This document shows, one piece after another, positions 47,701 to 57,199 of a stretch of 64,000 bases of DNA. The DNA is from Capitulum mitella. Its lineage: Eukaryota > Arthropoda > Thecostraca > Pollicipedomorpha > Pollicipedidae. The first letter of the stretch is position 1, and the number at the start of each line of letters is the position of its first letter. The position numbers were made by a program, and so were the translations under genes. The notes under the pieces are model-generated. The model was not told the origin of the DNA. It worked only from the letters and a program-made list of their open reading frames with translations, and did no database searches. The DNA lies in the NCBI GenBank assembly GCA_030062745.1, contig CP099840.1, positions 16,109,718 through 16,173,717 on the forward strand, given 5' to 3'.

Positions 47701-50700
47701 TGTTTTTGAAACACGCTTTACGTTTGCTTTACGCTAACGACCTTACCCGTAACAAGATTTTTCCGTGAAACGATTTCGAGACGGCCATAGACCAGTGATC
47801 TATCAAGGCACTGGATCTGCAAGTTTTTGAAATCATATGCGAAGAAAATGAAACTACGGAGCGTTCTACGACAAAATGTACAGCGGGATACCAAATTCAA
47901 CACCCTGATGTCTCAGAATTGCTTCAAACTTGGTACATCGGGTCACCTGGATGCATTCATTGTTTTTGGAAAGTATAAGCCCAGTCAGGTCACGAGGTAA
48001 AGTTGCAGAGGTTATGACACTTTGAGGGCCAGTGAATGAAGCCCTATTACAAAACTGTGAATGAAACAATGCCAAAATATAAAAATCAGGAAACCCGCAT
48101 GTCGCCAGAACCATGAGGATCTGGGGTTACCGTGTTCATCCAAGGAAGAGGGAGGGGGGTACCCTGTCAAGCCTTCGGCTCGTCCCCCCTCCCGATCATG
48201 TACACAAAGCGACACCTCTGCATCGGGTATGCGCGCAGACATCTCATATCGACCTGAAACTTGAAACACGAGTAGACGTCACTGTGCGAAGTCATATGCA
48301 TGCCGTCTTCTTCGTCTTCAAAATAGCAAAATAGCATAACATCGACACGATATTACCCAACGGAATAGTGAAAAAGTGATAAGCGACATATTGTCGCCCA
48401 ACCAAACATATTTCTGAAAAGTGAGCCAATGCGGAACATTCCATCCCAGCGTTCTGGTGAGTACCTTAGTTTTCGAGTTGATCATGTGAAAATAAAATTC
48501 ATCCGGATTCCGGTTCAGTGCCTTCCTCTTCAGGGCTTTCAGCTGATGCTTTTTCTTGTTATCCTCACTGAAATTCATTAATATTGTCAGAATGCACACG
48601 CATATCCCTGAAAGAATCACAAACGTAAGGTCAAATAGACAGATGGGTGATACGACACACTTCAAGTATTTAGTGCAAGGAAGTTTATAAAGAAAAAAGC
48701 ATATATTTCCGCATGCACGAATATCAATGCATATATATCGATACGCCTACAAAACACTGATGGCGAAAATTCCCCGGTATGAACTCTAATTTCGTGCGGG
48801 GAGAGAGAAATCGGGTGTCCGATGTTGTTTTTTGCTTTCCCCGGAGCCAGGGCCAAATCGTTTGCGGTGTGCCGCTGAAATTGGAAAACTTTTTATAGCT
48901 ATCCTTCCATACAATACAAAAAATTGCTGTCGTGCAAGGACGACGAACGCCTGCTGGAGACACCTCTGGGAGGCGTTACGGATGGAACACAATGTAACTG
49001 CGGACACTGGGGCGAAAAAGAACACATGTTGTTGAGGAATACCAAGACGTTTATAATTTCCCTGCTCAAACTGAAAAAAAACAAAATGACAGACAACAAA
49101 CACTATTTGTATTCAACCAATCTTCTTCTTCACCGATGACAAACAGCAGGGTATCAGCAGAGCAACAAACGGCAATACACTTCCCATGATGTAAACTACC
49201 TTTTTGTAAAAAAGTTTCCACAATTTTGAAATGGTTGGATAGAAAAATGGGTCAAAATAGGGAACATTTTCGGACGTATTATGTCTCTTTTGTTTATGGG
49301 CCGATTTTGATGACACTGGCATCAATCGAGAGGTTACGGATGCGGCTTGTACCTTTGGTTGATTAACTTGAAATTTTGAGGAAATCCATGGGCGTCCACG
49401 GGGTCTTCGAAAATGGGAGGGTGTTTTTTTCAAAAAATGAAAACATAAAAGTTAAAAACACTTTTTTAGCTTTTGCTAGTCATGCTACGCTTAAGAAACA
49501 CGAATCGTATTACGATGTTTTTATAATGTTAACAAAGGTGGCGCCAGGGACATGAAAAGGGGGAACTGTCATGGTTACACCTTCATCAGGTCAACTTACG
49601 ACCTTGGACCTTAAATGACCTCCGCTGACCTTCGAGTCTCATGGAATCATCAGGTTTCGATTCCGCCCTTTTCTGCCACGTGAATCAAGATGGCTGCGAG
49701 TTAGTATCCATCTTTGGCATGCAAAGTAAGACCAATATTTCATTGACCTAGGTTAGTCCTAGCCTGACATTTTTTAAAATTTTAGTATGCTTTTGATGCA
49801 GAAGATCATTACTTTTCGTTTGATATCCGGCTGAAGGTACTAAGACCAGTATTGTCGATGATATCATGTACAAACCGCTGCCAGTTTTTCCGACGTCGTG
49901 TTATGCGTTTTACTTGTCATCAGTCACCTGACCGGGGCTAACATAGCATTTTCTGAATCACAAGACTCATGACTCGATTGGTGACAGACTGGTTCATATC
50001 CTACGGTTATATCCTGGGATAACAGGGGTTTGTATTTTTTGACAACCCCAAGACGGCCGCGGGTACAAAAACACGCCAGGCGGTACCGGGTTAAATCTTT
50101 CATTACAAAGCACTGACTCTTTTCAACATCACGCCCACACCGTCAAAATGTGTCCGTAGGTGTCAGCGCCGATGTACACAAAGAGGCTGCCATCCTTTTA
50201 AGGCTGGTGTCAGGACCAAATCAGCCTGAACGTGAGACAATTTATGCTTATACTAAAGCTTAGTTTGGCTTTCATTCAAGGGGACTGGTTCGTGGTACGA
50301 TCAACTGGAAACTTTGAAATTTGGTCCCCAAGTGCGTCGTCTGCCGGACAAATTCACGGAATCTGACAGTAATTGCCAAAATGAAATGACTTAATAAATT
50401 CAAATGTTATAGAGTTGGTGTCCGTGTTGGAGGCCCCTAATCGGACTTAATACAAAGCTCACTGGCCTGCCGTGCCCTTAGGGCGTTCTCAAAAAAACTA
50501 CGGAAAACCTGCGAGAGAGCCTTCTAGTTCAATTTCCGGCCGACAGACGGCACCATGGTAACGCCATTTCGCGCGCGTTTCAGACGGTTGCTCGTTTCTT
50601 CACATATCAGTTATGTAAAATGATATTACACAGTGCTACATTAATGCACGACACACACACGATAACTGACGATTTAAATGGCCACCAAACTGTCCGGAAA

Positions 50701-53700
50701 ATTTCAACAACAAATGCAAGGGACATTATCGGTATTAACGGAATGCCATATAAAAAGGCAATTTGCTGGCCGAAAGCAGTATACATTTTGTAGAGCAGTA
50801 TATTTCGCATGTACAAAATATGTACATACAAAATATGCAAGTACGTATTTTAAAGAGGAAACAAACTCGAAGATCAGGGACGGTATCAGGTATACAGATC
50901 TGGAAGGAGCCAACTTTGATCCACATGTACCAATAATTTGCATCACTGAGTTGAACCTGATAATATCATTTATGGAAAATGAACATACGAAAGGTATTCG
51001 TGCATGCATCTGCACTACAGGATCCAAGCAAAGGACAATTAAACTACAGGAACAAGAAAACAAGAACAACGGTTCTGTTTCATAATACAACACTGGCACT
51101 GCCGGTGCTGCTGATGCTGTGGCTGCTGCTGCTGCCTCCTCTGTCCGATGCGCTGGATGAGGACAGCTTTCATCGTCATCGCCTGCTTCTCGTCAGCAAG
51201 CAGCACATTTTCTGGATGCGCCATATGACCTTCCTTGCCACGCCACCCTGGACGATGGCCAACGCAGCGCCAGTCAAGCACCGCCGCTGGCGGCACAGCT
51301 GGCTGCTCAGGTGAGCCGGTGCATCGAGTACATCCCATCTCTGCCACACACCGCCCCGAGTCTGTAACGATACTACAGGCCAGCAGTCCACCCATCTGAC
51401 GAGTTGAGCGCGTCAGCACGGTATGAAGCGTGCGTGTATGTGCCCCATGTCATCGGTGTCAAGCAGAGACGGGATGCGGGATGGCGCTGCGCTCCCAACG
51501 AACGCATATATGGCACACCCGGAAAACGACCTACTGGCAATGCTTAGTGACTGAGCTACTGGCAATGCTCGGTGACAAGTGCTAAGCAACGAGGACGAAC
51601 GCTGTCCGTCTGATCCAGCACATCCGACGAAGGAGGCAGCAGCGGCAGCCACAGCAGTAGCAACAACAGCAGCCACAGCACCCGAAGTCCCAGAAAAACA
51701 GCAGTCGCTGGCAGGGGCAGTCCAGACTAGTCTCCATCAACCTCAGCGAGAGCAAGTATGAGGAGCCGGTGGACGTTGAACACGCCGTTGAAGAGGGTGA
51801 ATACAATGAGCCACCACCTACATATACGTCCGAGGGATGGAGGGCGCTCAGCAGGAGAGCTGTCCCGGGACGCCACTGAGGACTGGGGTGCCCAACCACA
51901 CCCAATCAACGCAGCGAACGGTGAACCTAACGAGAGGTTGTCACTGTCGTCGCTGCATCTGACCGGCAAGATGGTAACGCCCTCAATAAGCAAGCTTTTC
52001 GGCAAAAGGTGGGGGTTGCAAAACGAAACAAGAAATTCCGGTGCCAGCCCTAATACCTCGGTTCGGATCACAACTGCGCAATCCTTTCGCCTACTGCTTT
52101 TGCTCCTGTGGTGGTGATTGGCAGTTGCGAAACAGGGGGAGTGGGAGGGAAGAACGAGGGATGTGTTGTAGGGTTTGGTATGTGGTTGAACGCTCTGTGA
52201 TTTGTTTTATGTGATTTGGCGTTTCTGTGGTCGGGTAACATTTGTGCTATGTTAACGAGCACTGAGCGTGACGACGACAGAAGCACCACTGGAACTAATC
52301 TCCATAGCATAAAACCTCTATGTCTAAGTGTTCAGCGTGGATTACCAAAAGAACATTTGGAGGGGTGTCCTTGGATTGTTTCGGGACATCAGTTCTATCC
52401 TATAGTAGTATCATACATACCAGGAGCGTCACCAGGAGTTTCCGTCGGAAGAAGGGACTGGGGGCACAACAGCTGGCCAGAAGGGGCGCAACAGGTTGCT
52501 GGTTAGAGCAAAGCCCTCCCCATGGCCATAGTAACGACGTCCCTGGCATAAACTGGTGTGGGAACGTCAACCAGCGCAACTAGATACGCTATCGCCATCT
52601 ATCGGAAAACAAGGCATTTACAAAACCACGAACTTCCCTGCAAACATTTTGAGACACTGGATGGAGGTAGAATGTTGGTTGTAGTGCCAACCTATTCATA
52701 ATACACTAGTCCTACCAGTGAATCATGACCATCTGCCTTGGTTACGTTACATGTGGGGCTGTCGTGCATTCAAGGCAAAAAACGTCAACAGCGAAAACTT
52801 TAACCCGCGCACGACCGTCGGTCCGTCCCGAACACCGGCGACTGGGGGGGGGGCAGTTGACTGCCCCCCCCCCTCTAACTCGCGAACGGTTGGTCGCACG
52901 ATAAAAATACGCATACCGTTGGAAAGCCTGTGACGAGTAGAGCTCGAAACTGGTCCCATTTTTAGTTTTAGATAATATTTAAGCCAATTTATGCCCTATA
53001 TATGTTTTCTCATAGCCGACTGCATGAGACCGAGAAATGGCCTGAATCTCAAGGACTGTGACTAATAACGCATAGGTAAAGGCACCAGCGCACAAGTAAA
53101 TGTCCGCGGATGCCGATACACGTCTAATTCCCCCAGATTTGTTCAATATATACGCCGAAACGTTGAGTTAAAGACACCGTAATTCTCCCGTCAGCGGTCA
53201 AGTGTGCGCCGCGGCCGTATGCAGTACCAAATTGACGGGAACTAATTTTAGCGTTCCTTTATTTTCGCGAAAAAAGACGATCTATGTCAATTTTATTGAT
53301 CTTTGTGGTTCTTGGATGGTTTCTCGTGCTCAAATTTTGGAAAATTTTTTTAGTTGCCAATGTACAAAGTTGGCGGAGCTTTATTCGCGAGAGCCTGTTT
53401 ATTTCCAAAATATACTACTTTTTCAAACTTTTTGAGGTTCCTGGTATTAATTACGTCTGCGCACGCTAGTTCTGCCATTTTCTACCCATTCTGAGTAATT
53501 CATCGTCGATTTTGACGGTGGTACATTTTGACCCACTACAGTTATTCGTGACCTGACCTCAGGTCAATGGCTGGAAGTCACTGATACTTTGCCCAATGAC
53601 GGTAACCAGATGTCTGCTTCATTCCAAAGCAAAAATGTTATGGAATGTTCCGTCAATTTCCGGAAAAAATGGCGATATGTCTTAAAAATGGGCTTGACCT

Positions 53701-56424
53701 TAGGTCAATGACTCGGAAAATTCCGAAAAATCTGAGATAGGAGATTTGTTGCATCTATCACGATCACTAATCCCTGAAAGTATTATTGAGATATCTTGTT
53801 TTGCGAAAAAGTAAGAGGGCGCTAAACTTTTTTTGACATAGGTCTGTTTGACCTGACCTAGGTTAGGCACCTGACGTGACCTGAGGTCAAAATTTTGATA
53901 CAAGATGTAGAATTGATGGAGCAAAAGGTACACAAAATTTCGTGAATCTGTGTTTGTTGGTTCTCTCGCAATCCCAGAAAAACCTCAGGGGGGGCAGTCA
54001 ACTGCCCCCCCAGTCGGGGACGGGTTAAGTCAGCGGGACGTCCCAAGGAATTTCGAAATCGGCATATTTAGGTCATATTTGTAATCAGGATGTGAAAATC
54101 GATCAAAACAGACCTGTGGAGCGAAACTTTTCCTAACTTTTTTGGCGACATCGGTCACCCTTATGTTCACATACGGGACCTACAACACTTGCTGAATGGG
54201 GGGGGGGACAGCCAGCGTCTGATACTGGGCGCAGGCTCCCCCACCAGCCACCATGTGCGTGTCAGACAAACAAAATCCATCCCCTCCGCTGGGATATCTG
54301 ATTCTGGGTGCCGACTCCGCCCCCCCCCCCCCGATGAGTGATTCTGGGCGAAGACTCCGCTCCCCAGGAGGGCGGGGCGGCAGCGTGTGATACTGGGTTC
54401 AGGCTCCGCCCAGCGGCCGTCCCAACTCAGCCACCCCTGGCTGGCGCCAGCTGCACGGGCGGCGGCCGGCGGCCAGCGCCGGGAATGCCGTGTGGCCAGC
54501 GCCGCCCACAGGCGGCAAATAACGGCTAATACCCCACATCTGGTGAATTAATGTAACAACACACGTCGCCGAAATGCACCAACGCCGCCGGCGGCGGCAG
54601 CAGACGGACATGAGGCTGCCGACCGGCGGTCATCCTGGCCGCCAAAGCCCGTCTGAACGCGCACTAGACGGTACCACCAGCAGCAGCACGTCGTCACTTC
54701 TCTAATAGCAGAAGCTTCAACAGGCACAACAGGCTGACAGAAAACTGACGTGATGGGTTCGTTATTTAGGTTAATGGGCGCCCAAGAACGTCTGTTCCGG
54801 CCAAGAAGAAATACAATAACGTACTGCATAGCATAACTGTAAGCATTAAGAGCCTTTCGGCACCCAGCGACACTGCTGATATGCTCATGGTGCTATGAGG
54901 CCCATCAGGCGCGATCAAGCATGCCTGCAGAGGTGCACGCTGAAACGTACTTTGCTCTTATTTTGTAGTCCCGTTTCTTCTCAAGGTGTCCCAAATGCTG
55001 TCTGGAAGCAGGCTGGAAAGATAAGGAATAGATCAAAGTCCGTTACAGAACACACCATTCCTTCTTCCACAATTTATGATGCCCCACGTGGGAAACCCCT
55101 TTCGACTTTATCACTTCACTAGAACCGCACTCTTGAGCCCTCCTTTGGCTCGTTTTGTACTGAATACTCCCTAGATGATGCGTAGGTTCCGCTATCCCCA
55201 TACTGGTGCTGCTTTACTAAGTACGCTGTTATTTGCTACCCTAACTACATTCTATCGTCCTATGCTATTTCCTGTCTTGTGATACAAAGCATACAGCCAT
55301 GAACTTATAACAGAGCAGAAGAAAGGATGGATACTGTCAATCCTAGCAGGTCGTGCCTAAGCACTGACAGATCACAGGCGTGAACTGGGCTTAAGACCAG
55401 ATTCTAAAAGAACACACTGTCCTGATCTCAACTATCCCAACATCTTACGTCTACGAGGTAATCTTTTTGTTTTATGTCCTCCTCAAGTATAGACTTGGAA
55501 ACACACCGGCTCAAGTGACGTCACATGTAGGTGGAGGCCGTGAAGAAGTCCAAACGAAAACGCGCACACTATGCCTCTGAGTCATTTAGGGGCAAAATTC
55601 CGCTTGTGCTGTCATAACGATGCAACGGACGGTTTCCCAAACCTGGTCCACACACAGACGGCGGTGTGGCAAAAATTTATGACATGGGTAATAAAACGGA
55701 CAGCAAAGCCCTGAAGACGAATAAACACCATCATTGGTGTTGTTTTGCACATCACTGCCTACATACGATACCAAAGTTTCGGAAACCAGCAGTGTACGTT
55801 TTAATGCACTGACAAACTGGTGTTTGAGCGAGCCTCCAACAACACCTGAATGGAAATAAAAATAAATCACATGTTTAAAATTTGTGTTCCAAAAACTGGG
55901 GTATGTTAATTTTTAAGCAAATCCTATTTTCACGCCTGCATTCCTTTCCTTCACATAATTTTGTCATTACAAGGCACTTCAAACAACTCAGCATATAAAA
56001 CAGAAACATGCGATATTGAAGGTCAACATTATCCTTTCTGCTCAAATATCTTATATACGATATCGGAAATATTTGTTTTCCCAAGTCGGACAATTTCCCC
56101 ACTCCTTCAAAATTATAAGGGAAACATGTTTTTCATACATTGCTCACAAATGGCCGCTGGAAATAAAAAAGATGGATACCCTAAAGGTTACTAATGATAT
56201 ACTGAGAAAAGATAAAATTTTAGTCTGTCAATGAAATGAGACCACATTACAAGCCTTTCAAATCACCTTCCCTCCTTTTCTCTTTGTTATGCTCTACAAG
56301 TCACAATAAAAATTCCGCATTTTAAAGCGGCATATCGAACGAATTTCCTAACCATGTTGCCACTTACCTGATGCCTTTCTTTGTGGAATTTCTGGCCTTT
56401 CACTGCATTTCTGAGGGAAGACAT
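35640..56424 (-). CDS. UTP11: UTP11, U3 snoRNA-associated SSU-processome protein (gene span, last exon not found)
   Basis: Utp11 is a component of the small-subunit processome that helps process 18S rRNA in the nucleolus. Six exons with good splice sites and consistent phases (56424-56368, 55012-54951, 48567-48465, 45891-45684, 45303-45173, 35750-35640) give 224 residues that align along the family. These include a basic N-terminus, an HLGHLEKKRDYK block, LKALKRKALNRNPDEFYFHM, and LMQTQDIKYIRQRRQVEARK followed by a KHVFF block. Human UTP11 is 253 residues, so about 30 residues (one short exon ending in the family's basic C-terminus) lie further along the minus strand or were missed. Introns are 0.4 to 9.4 kb and full of transposons. 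Because all sites are intact, the gene should be functional. Confidence 0.9.
36510..36580 (+). repeat. Left end of a third TTAA-type element (family C)
   Basis: TTAACCCTATTTTCATGCG begins at 36510 and is followed by a small palindrome (GATGGATTTC/GAAATCCAT) and a GGAAGGGG...CCCCTTCC-like palindrome (36550-36580), the layout seen at the ends of families A and B. No matching right end was found, so its length is unknown. Confidence 0.4.
36581..39452. other. UTP11 intron 5 DNA without recognised features
   Basis: Several short frames at 37.2-38.6 kb look like chance. No RNA gene or known repeat was identified. Confidence 0.35.
39453..40410 (+). mobile_element. TTAA-type AGGTCA-rich element, family A, copy 3 (right end missing)
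   Basis: It begins TTAACCCTATTCCCGGAGGG and follows copy 2 closely, including the G-run/C-run palindrome near 39496-39520 and TGACCT cluster at 39980-40025. It stops about 210 bases short of the expected right end, where a LINE fragment begins, so the LINE insertion or a deletion removed the end. Confidence 0.75.
40441..41655 (+). mobile_element. 5'-truncated L2/CR1-type LINE with microsatellite tail
   Basis: The frame at 40453-40878 contains RT blocks: GPILFLIFINDLSTF and the catalytic YADDNQLL. After a stop and shift near 40878-40920 it continues with VIIDRHLTWKEHI and then 41019-41501, the thumb and C-terminal region (HSHVFPHILHCITAWGG, AVAWNRLPP). The last frame ends at 41501. The 3' end is a CATA-type microsatellite (about 41615-41645), typical of such LINEs. 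The RT is inactive because of the frame breaks. Confidence 0.85.
41656..42886. other. UTP11 intron DNA without recognised features
   Basis: No coding frame, RNA gene or known repeat stands out. Confidence 0.35.
42887..44080 (-). mobile_element. TTAA-type AGGTCA-rich element, family A, copy 4 (complete)
   Basis: TTAA at 42887-42890 and 44077-44080 bounds 1194 bp in the same orientation as copy 1. Ends are diverged but recognisable (CTCCGGGAAGAGAGTTAA at the right). It includes the G-rich palindrome at 44005-44035 and the AGGTCA-rich stretch at 43500-43560. The left palindrome is degraded. Confidence 0.75.
44081..45172. other. UTP11 intron 5 proximal part
   Basis: 44680-44950 holds further AGGTCA/TGACCT words in repeat-like DNA. 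45040-45170 is GC-rich just past the exon 5 donor. No separate gene is recognised. Confidence 0.35.
45173..45303 (-). CDS. UTP11: UTP11 exon 5
   Basis: Acceptor gccgccgcag/CT and donor CTGGAC/gtgagt. It encodes residues 144-187, including ERLRTVPELLDRTCNRP, which aligns with the family's 'TAPELVDRxFNRP' block. It completes the codon split after exon 4. Confidence 0.88.
45684..45891 (-). CDS. UTP11: UTP11 exon 4
   Basis: Acceptor gttgtttttag/GAG and donor CAGCAGG/gtaatt. Residues 75-143 contain the most conserved stretch of the family (LALMQTQDIKYIRQRRQVEA, then LHLLDAESRQTNKHVFF). It leaves one base for the next exon. Its last 27 bases plus the start of the donor recur at 49124-49153. Confidence 0.92.
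46708..47720 (+). mobile_element. Decayed Tc1/mariner-type transposon
   Basis: The left end TACCGGGTATTTCAAAAAGA (46708) is matched, as imperfect inverted repeat, by AATGTGGAAATTGTTTTTGA...TTTA near 47690-47720. TA flanks both ends. Inside, a helix-turn-helix-like segment (about 47085-47195; SVRKIAQEVEI) is followed at 47193 by TPYKITVHQTLTTADKK and NLWLSDEAHFHLDG, the region with the first catalytic Asp of the Tc1/mariner DDE domain. The later catalytic residues are not recognisable and frames are broken, with a (CA)n run at 47477-47498. About 1.0 kb is slightly short for a full element. Confidence 0.75.
48465..48567 (-). CDS. UTP11: UTP11 exon 3
   Basis: Acceptor aatttcag/TGAGG and donor ACTAAG/gtactc. 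Residues 40-74 contain LKALKRKALNRNPDEFYFHM, a signature block of Utp11. Confidence 0.9.
49124..49153 (+). repeat. 30-bp duplicate of the UTP11 exon 4 / donor junction
   Basis: The plus strand here equals the coding sequence at the end of UTP11 exon 4 and the first bases of its intron (minus strand 45710-45681), so it lies inverted relative to the gene, in intron 2. The shared sequence includes CACCGATGACAAACAGCAGG and the following GTA. The edge of family A copy 5 follows within about 6 bases. Confidence 0.8.
49158..49655 (+). mobile_element. TTAA-type AGGTCA-rich element, family A, copy 5 (both ends missing)
   Basis: It matches copy 2 from GCAACAAACGGCAAT onward, including 'accgattttgatgaaa'-like and TGACCT-rich blocks (49600-49635), but lacks about 70 bases of the left end and all the right third. 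Its left breakpoint coincides with the exon 4 duplicate. Confidence 0.7.
50060..50094. repeat. Possible right end of another TTAA-type element
   Basis: CGCCAGGCGGTACCGGGTTAA ends at 50094, with a GGCGG/CCGCC-like arrangement just inside as at other TTAA ends. No matching left end was found. Confidence 0.3.
51114..51310 (+). CDS. Possible first exon with signal-like start
   Basis: ATG at 51114 starts MLWLLLLPPLSDALDEDSFH, a hydrophobic leader with a plausible cleavage site. The frame stays open to a strong donor CTCAG/gtgagc at 51310. No family is recognised. It lies inside UTP11 intron 2 on the opposite strand. Joining it to the best acceptor downstream (51618/51619) leads to a stop after about 35 residues, so the gene model is incomplete. 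Confidence 0.25.
51661..51879 (+). CDS. Unrecognised open frame, acidic and Gln/Ser-rich
   Basis: The frame encodes a Gln/Ser-rich start followed by SINLSESKYEEPVDVEHAVE and an acidic EGEYNEPPPTYTSEGW segment, which reads like natural protein rather than chance. Another frame ends at 52117 in a hydrophobic LLLLLLWW tail like a GPI signal. Neither belongs to a family I know, and exon borders are unclear. Confidence 0.25.
   Translation, partial: QQQQPQHPKSQKNSSRWQGQSRLVSINLSESKYEEPVDVEHAVEEGEYNEPPPTYTSEGWRALSRRAVPGRH
52800..54028 (+). mobile_element. TTAA-flanked AGGTCA-rich element, family B (complete)
   Basis: TTAA at 52800-52803 and 54025-54028 bounds 1229 bp. The right end, read inward, is TTAACCCGTCCCCGACTGGG. 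The left end is the same except for an extra 25-30 bases between TTAACCCG and CGACTGGG. Just inside each end is a G-run/C-run palindrome around CAGTTGACTG. There is no coding frame of note. Half-sites include TGACCTCAGGTCA (53554-53566), overlapping another TGACCT at 53549. The sequence is unlike family A apart from layout. Confidence 0.8.
54213..54415. repeat. Small GC-rich tandem repeat
   Basis: A motif close to TGATACTGGGCGCAGGCTCC recurs about four times (near 54219, 54299, 54338, 54389), with C or G runs between. It lies about 0.5 kb from UTP11 exon 2. Confidence 0.6.
54951..55012 (-). CDS. UTP11: UTP11 exon 2
   Basis: Acceptor ttatctttccag/CCT and donor GCAAA/gtacgt. Residues 20-39 read PASRQHLGHLEKKRDYKIRA, matching the family's 'R.HLGLLEKKKDYKxRA'. 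It ends with two bases of a split codon that exon 3 completes as Asn. Confidence 0.9.
55586..55849 (-). CDS. Unrecognised open frame preceded by a good acceptor
   Basis: On the minus strand, ttatttccattcag/GTGTTG at about 55850 precedes a frame of about 86 residues (VVGGSLKHQFVSALKRTLLV at its start) that ends in TAA. It could be an alternative last exon for UTP11 intron 1 or an exon of another minus-strand transcript. No family is recognised, and a chance origin is possible. Confidence 0.25.
   Translation of the reverse strand, partial: SGVVGGSLKHQFVSALKRTLLVSETLVSYVGSDVQNNTNDGVYSSSGLCCPFYYPCHKFLPHRRLCVDQVWETVRCIVMTAQAEFCP
56368..56424 (-). CDS. UTP11: UTP11 exon 1 (start codon)
   Basis: ATG followed by 18 codons (SSLRNAVKGQKFHKERHQ) and a strong donor CAG/gtaagt. 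The basic start matches the N-terminus of Utp11 (a positively charged MSS..K/R..K..HKER). The 5' UTR extends past 56425. No clear TATA or initiator was identified. Confidence 0.85.
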
Positions 56425-56884
56425 GGCTGAACAGCAGCAGAGCTTCTGAGGTTTTCAGGCCAAGCTTACGAGCGACAGATCGTTCCTGGAATATTTGCAC
56501 TGCATTAGATCAGGTTCTGTTTAACTTCATTCCGTCTATTTATACACGTCAAAGTACAACGGCCTCAACAATAACCTTTTGCAAACAAGATTTTAAAAGC
56601 AGAAACCATAGCAATCATGTGTATGTGATCCCAGTAAGACTAGCACTAAGTCAGTTGGCACCTAATCGGGAATCAAACTTAGCCATCATTAAACAGCTGG
56701 TATATTTTTACAGCTATCATGTAGCTCTACAAATCAAGCAGCTCCTCAATGATTTACCTCGCGGTGTAAGTTTATATGAAGTCCCTTACCTTTACCCTAA
56801 CTTGTTTTTACCCTTAACCTTCATCTCCTTTTCATGAGGGAGAGGCCGATCTACAACCCGGTCAGTTTACCGGCGCACAGCCCC

Positions 56885-57199
56885 CAAAATGCAAAACGTA
56901 TGGGCCAAAGGGAGATTCCCATAGATTGTCAGCTGCATGAAAATCGGTCCATAAATAGGCATTATAACAGTTAAAAAAATGCCCTCTTTCTGGTTCTTTT
57001 GCACTTTCCCTCCCGTTCCATCCCGAACAACATTTTCATGTTTTTTGAAAAATAAAAATGTAATTCACATCAAGGCGAATGAACTGCTGTTTAATGCAAT
57101 CCAATGGGATGGGTAATTCTCCAAATTTCGGGGAAAGGGCCGAATAGGCCCCCGTACGGGAATGCGTGCCAGCGTTACGGAGTACGGTAACATGGTTAA
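56885..57199 (-). mobile_element. TTAA-type element, family A, copy 6 (one end only)
   Basis: A strongly diverged version of the end-proximal part of family A (ATGAAAATCGGTCCATAAA, then GGTAATTCTCCAAATTTCGG and a CCCCCGTACGGG end) finishes at a TTAA (57196-57199). The rest of the element is missing. It lies just upstream of UTP11 exon 1. Confidence 0.5.

Noticed and set aside
51311..51618. Splice junction joining 51310 to 51619
   Set aside because: It looked attractive at first because both sites are plausible, but checking the frame shows a stop at about 51726, so it does not join the leader to the acidic frame.
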